The notes under the pieces are model-generated. The model was given only the letters and a program-made list of their open reading frames with translations. It searched no databases and was not told the origin of the DNA. A stretch of 7,251 bases of DNA from Lachnospiraceae bacterium (GTDB taxonomy: Bacteria; Bacillota; Clostridia; Lachnospirales; Lachnospiraceae). The translations under genes and the position numbers were made by a program. The DNA is taken from positions 1 to 7,251 of the forward strand of contig CAAGRP010000105.1 of the NCBI GenBank assembly GCA_900772685.1, in the 5' to 3' direction. Positions 5,443 to 7,251 of this stretch are shown in pieces; the first letter of the stretch is position 1, and every line of letters starts with the position of its first letter.

Positions 5443-6495
5443 ATGAAAAACAGAATGAAAAAGCTTATCACTATGTCCGTCGTTTCGGTTATGGCATTAA
5501 CAATGGCAGCCGGCTGCGGAAAACCATCAAGCTCATCAAGCAGCTCAGCCGCAAACAGTACTTCTTCAAGTGCCGTTTCATCAAGCAGCTCTGAATCAAG
5601 CTCTTCAACTTCTTCAAGCAGCTCGGAAACAGCCTCTGTCAGCAAAGCAAGCAAAAATTATAAAATAGCGATGTCTCATCAGCATATGACAAACGCTTTC
5701 CAGAATTCACTTACGGAAGGTGCCGATGAAATGGCTGAGACGCTTGGTGTTACCGTACAGCACTTTGATGCTAATCAGGACGTAGCACAGCAGATCGCAG
5801 ATCTCGAGCAGTGTATTTCAGACGGATACGATGCCATCCTTTTCGAGCCTGTAGATCCTGCAGGACTTAAGGATGTAGCTCAGAAGATAAAAGATGCAGG
5901 AATCATCTGCATTAACGACTGTTCAAAAATTGACGATGCCGAAAACCTTATTGACGGTTATGCCGGTGCTTCAAACGTTGAAGCAGGCGAGCTTGAAATG
6001 TCAAAGGTATGCGAACTCATCGACGGAAAAGGCGATATAGCCATCCTTACCGGACCTGATGGTGATGCCGGCGGACTTCTTCGTTATGAAGGTTATATGA
6101 ATGTTCTCAAGGAGTATCCGGACGTTAAAGTAGTTGTTGAGGCTGCTGCAGACTGGGATACCACAAAGGCTATGGAAACAGTAGAGAGCTGGGGAACAAA
6201 CTATGATCTTGCAGCTATCGTTTGCGAGAACGACGGAATGGCTGTAGGTGCCGCAAATGCTCTCGGCGGAAACAAAGACGTTGTAATTACAGGTGTCGAT
6301 GCATCTGATGACGGTCTTGAAGCTATCGCAAACGGACTTCAGGCAGGAACAGTTTCACAGGATGCTGTCGAGCAGGGACGTCTTGCTATCCGCCTTGCAG
6401 TTGACCTTCTTGAGAAGAAAGTTTCCGGATATAAGGAATATCTTGTAGATATGGTATGGGTTAACTCAGAGAACGTTAACGATTTTCTTAAATAA
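5443..6495 (+). CDS. ABC transporter sugar-binding lipoprotein (RbsB-like, periplasmic-binding-protein type 1 fold)
   Basis: The 350-residue precursor has a basic N-terminus (MKNRMKKL), a hydrophobic core and a lipobox MAAGC with lipidated C25, so it is anchored outside the membrane. A serine-rich linker (about 29-61) holds it away from the surface. The binding domain starts near 72 (NYKIAMSHQ). RbsB-type landmarks are NAFQNSLTEGADEMA (84-98), ILFEPVDPAGL (132-142), GYAGASNVEAGELE (172-185), LTGPDGDAG...R214YEGY, ADWDT (236-240), ENDGMAVGA (262-270) and ITGVDASDDGL (282-292). It should capture a monosaccharide such as a pentose or galactose-type sugar. The start is fixed by AGGAGG (5431-5436) with a 6-nt spacer; an upstream in-frame ATG at 5389 overlaps the -10 box. 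No permease or ATPase follows; the next feature is a terminator, so it is an orphan component here. Confidence 0.93.
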   Translation: MKNRMKKLITMSVVSVMALTMAAGCGKPSSSSSSSAANSTSSSAVSSSSSESSSSTSSSSSETASVSKASKNYKIAMSHQHMTNAFQNSLTEGADEMAETLGVTVQHFDANQDVAQQIADLEQCISDGYDAILFEPVDPAGLKDVAQKIKDAGIICINDCSKIDDAENLIDGYAGASNVEAGELEMSKVCELIDGKGDIAILTGPDGDAGGLLRYEGYMNVLKEYPDVKVVVEAAADWDTTKAMETVESWGTNYDLAAIVCENDGMAVGAANALGGNKDVVITGVDASDDGLEAIANGLQAGTVSQDAVEQGRLAIRLAVDLLEKKVSGYKEYLVDMVWVNSENVNDFLK

Positions 6496-6528
6496 TCGGT
6501 TTTAAGATCCGATACTCAAATTGACAAT

Positions 6529-7251
6529 TTAATATGGGCTCTTACAAATGTGCCGCAGTTGTATTTTTGATACAATTGCGGCACAGCCTTTTTCATATTT
6601 ATTTTTATTATAAAATTCCAATTGCGCAGTTCTTGCGGAATATGCAGGATATTGCTTCATAAGCAATGCAAGTTCATCTTCTGTTATATCGCCAACTTCA
6701 TAAATTTTTATTGAAAAATTTGTTTCCAGTTTAATAAAAGCATTTTTATCACTCGTTCTACAAGATGTTACTATGTACACATTTTGATATTCTGCCGCCA
6801 TATCATACAAATACTGTAATAATTCAAATTTTGTTTCGGCACAGTCCGCAATAAACTCGAGAGCATCAATAAAGAATATTAATTTCTTTCCATTAATACA
6901 CTCTAAAACGTCTTGGATACAGCAACCCCAAATGTCGTCAATATGACTTTCTTCCAAAAATCTTTCAGCACGAGCATATAAAACCAATTTTTCATTTTCA
7001 ACATATTTTTTGCATAAAACAGATTTACCGCTACCAGCTCCACCTTGTATTGAAATATATCGCTCATTGTCTTTTGTTATTTTTACAAGAAATTCATTTC
7101 TATCGATTTCATACTCTCCGTTAATCAATCCTTCAATATTTTTCAACCCTGAATTACTAAGTTCCAATGCACCTTTAAATTTTCTGATATTAATATTAAA
7201 GTTCTCATACTCATCCTTTAATACCTTGTATAATTTCTTCTGAAAATTAAG
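6529..7251 (-). CDS. P-loop NTPase, STAND/NACHT-like; 5' end beyond the window and C-terminus apparently truncated
   Basis: The frame is open from the right edge, so the true start lies outside; a TTG at 7167 is internal and has no reason to be the start. The visible 240 residues begin LNFQKKLYKVLKDEYENF and contain a Walker A motif GGAGSGKS (70-77, with K76 and S77). A Walker B LIFFIDALEF (124-133, with D129) follows, then a sensor-like YIVTSCRT (159-166) and IYEVGDITEDEL (183-194). This order fits STAND/NACHT-type ATPases, signalling switches that are often anti-phage proteins and usually far longer, with a C-terminal sensor repeat region. Here the protein ends about 20 residues after KNKYEK; those residues are encoded by the terminator hairpin of the convergent gene, so the end looks acquired by truncation. 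The gene is AT-rich, consistent with accessory DNA. The NTPase call is firm; a defence role is inference. Confidence 0.8.
   Translation of the reverse strand, partial: LNFQKKLYKVLKDEYENFNINIRKFKGALELSNSGLKNIEGLINGEYEIDRNEFLVKITKDNERYISIQGGAGSGKSVLCKKYVENEKLVLYARAERFLEESHIDDIWGCCIQDVLECINGKKLIFFIDALEFIADCAETKFELLQYLYDMAAEYQNVYIVTSCRTSDKNAFIKLETNFSIKIYEVGDITEDELALLMKQYPAYSARTAQLEFYNKNKYEKGCAAIVSKIQLRHICKSPY
6549..6593 (+). terminator. Rho-independent terminator of the sugar-binding protein gene
   Basis: GTGCCGCAGTTGTAT (6550-6564) and ATACAATTGCGGCAC (6570-6584) form a 15-bp stem with a single G-T wobble and a TTTTG loop, extended by a T-A pair at 6549/6585. TTTTT follows at 6589-6593 and more T-rich sequence after that. 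On the minus strand there is no T-tract, so it works for plus transcription. It lies inside the 3' end of the opposing NTPase reading frame. A weaker ATCGG/CCGAT hairpin without a T-tract occurs at 6495-6513. Confidence 0.92.

Noticed and set aside
5385..5654. Minus-strand ORF of 89 residues rich in Leu and Glu
   Set aside because: It is the antisense of the serine-rich linker of the lipoprotein, a compositional artefact.

Overview
The window looks like the chromosome of a low-to-moderate GC anaerobic Firmicute, most likely a Clostridia/Lachnospiraceae-type gut or rumen bacterium. The grounds are strong AGGAGG-type ribosome binding sites, sigma-A promoters in very AT-rich intergenic DNA, a serine-linker lipoprotein, and an iron alcohol dehydrogenase beside a class-3 aldehyde dehydrogenase. 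The family assignment is an inference from gene style, with no marker gene to confirm it.

Left part (1-924): a possible C-terminal scrap of a protein entering from the left edge (1-108), then a solitary HicB-type antitoxin gene (159-476) with its own promoter and no HicA toxin. A convergent gene encodes a 59-residue single-span membrane protein (528-707, minus). The gap 708-924 holds a 23-bp tandem repeat, a near-consensus promoter and an 18-bp perfect palindrome just upstream of the marR gene.

Centre (925-4060): a three-gene operon encoding a MarR-family regulator, an iron-dependent group III alcohol dehydrogenase and a class-3 aldehyde dehydrogenase. The genes are 16 bp apart and then overlap by 4 bp. 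It starts at the promoter/palindrome and ends at a strong bidirectional hairpin terminator shared with the convergent gene to the right. Together the enzymes could oxidise an alcohol to an acid, or dismutate an aldehyde to alcohol plus acid without net redox change. The MarR protein probably controls its own operon.

Right part (4061-6593): a xylose-isomerase-like TIM-barrel sugar (phosphate) isomerase/epimerase (minus) is divergent from a lipoprotein sugar-binding component of an ABC importer (plus), across a 540-bp gene-free gap. In that gap a block of about 180 bp with about 41% GC and several stem-loops sits between flanks of only about 15-18% GC. It is the best candidate here for an undescribed element (structured RNA or dispersed repeat). 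The binding protein has no permease or ATPase partner in the window and ends at a strong terminator.

Right edge (6529-7251): a minus-strand P-loop NTPase of STAND/NACHT appearance, AT-rich and open beyond the window edge. Its C-terminal end runs through the terminator of the neighbouring gene and stops, suggesting a truncated remnant of a much larger protein, possibly a defence gene. I found no rRNA, tRNA, CRISPR array or transposase.
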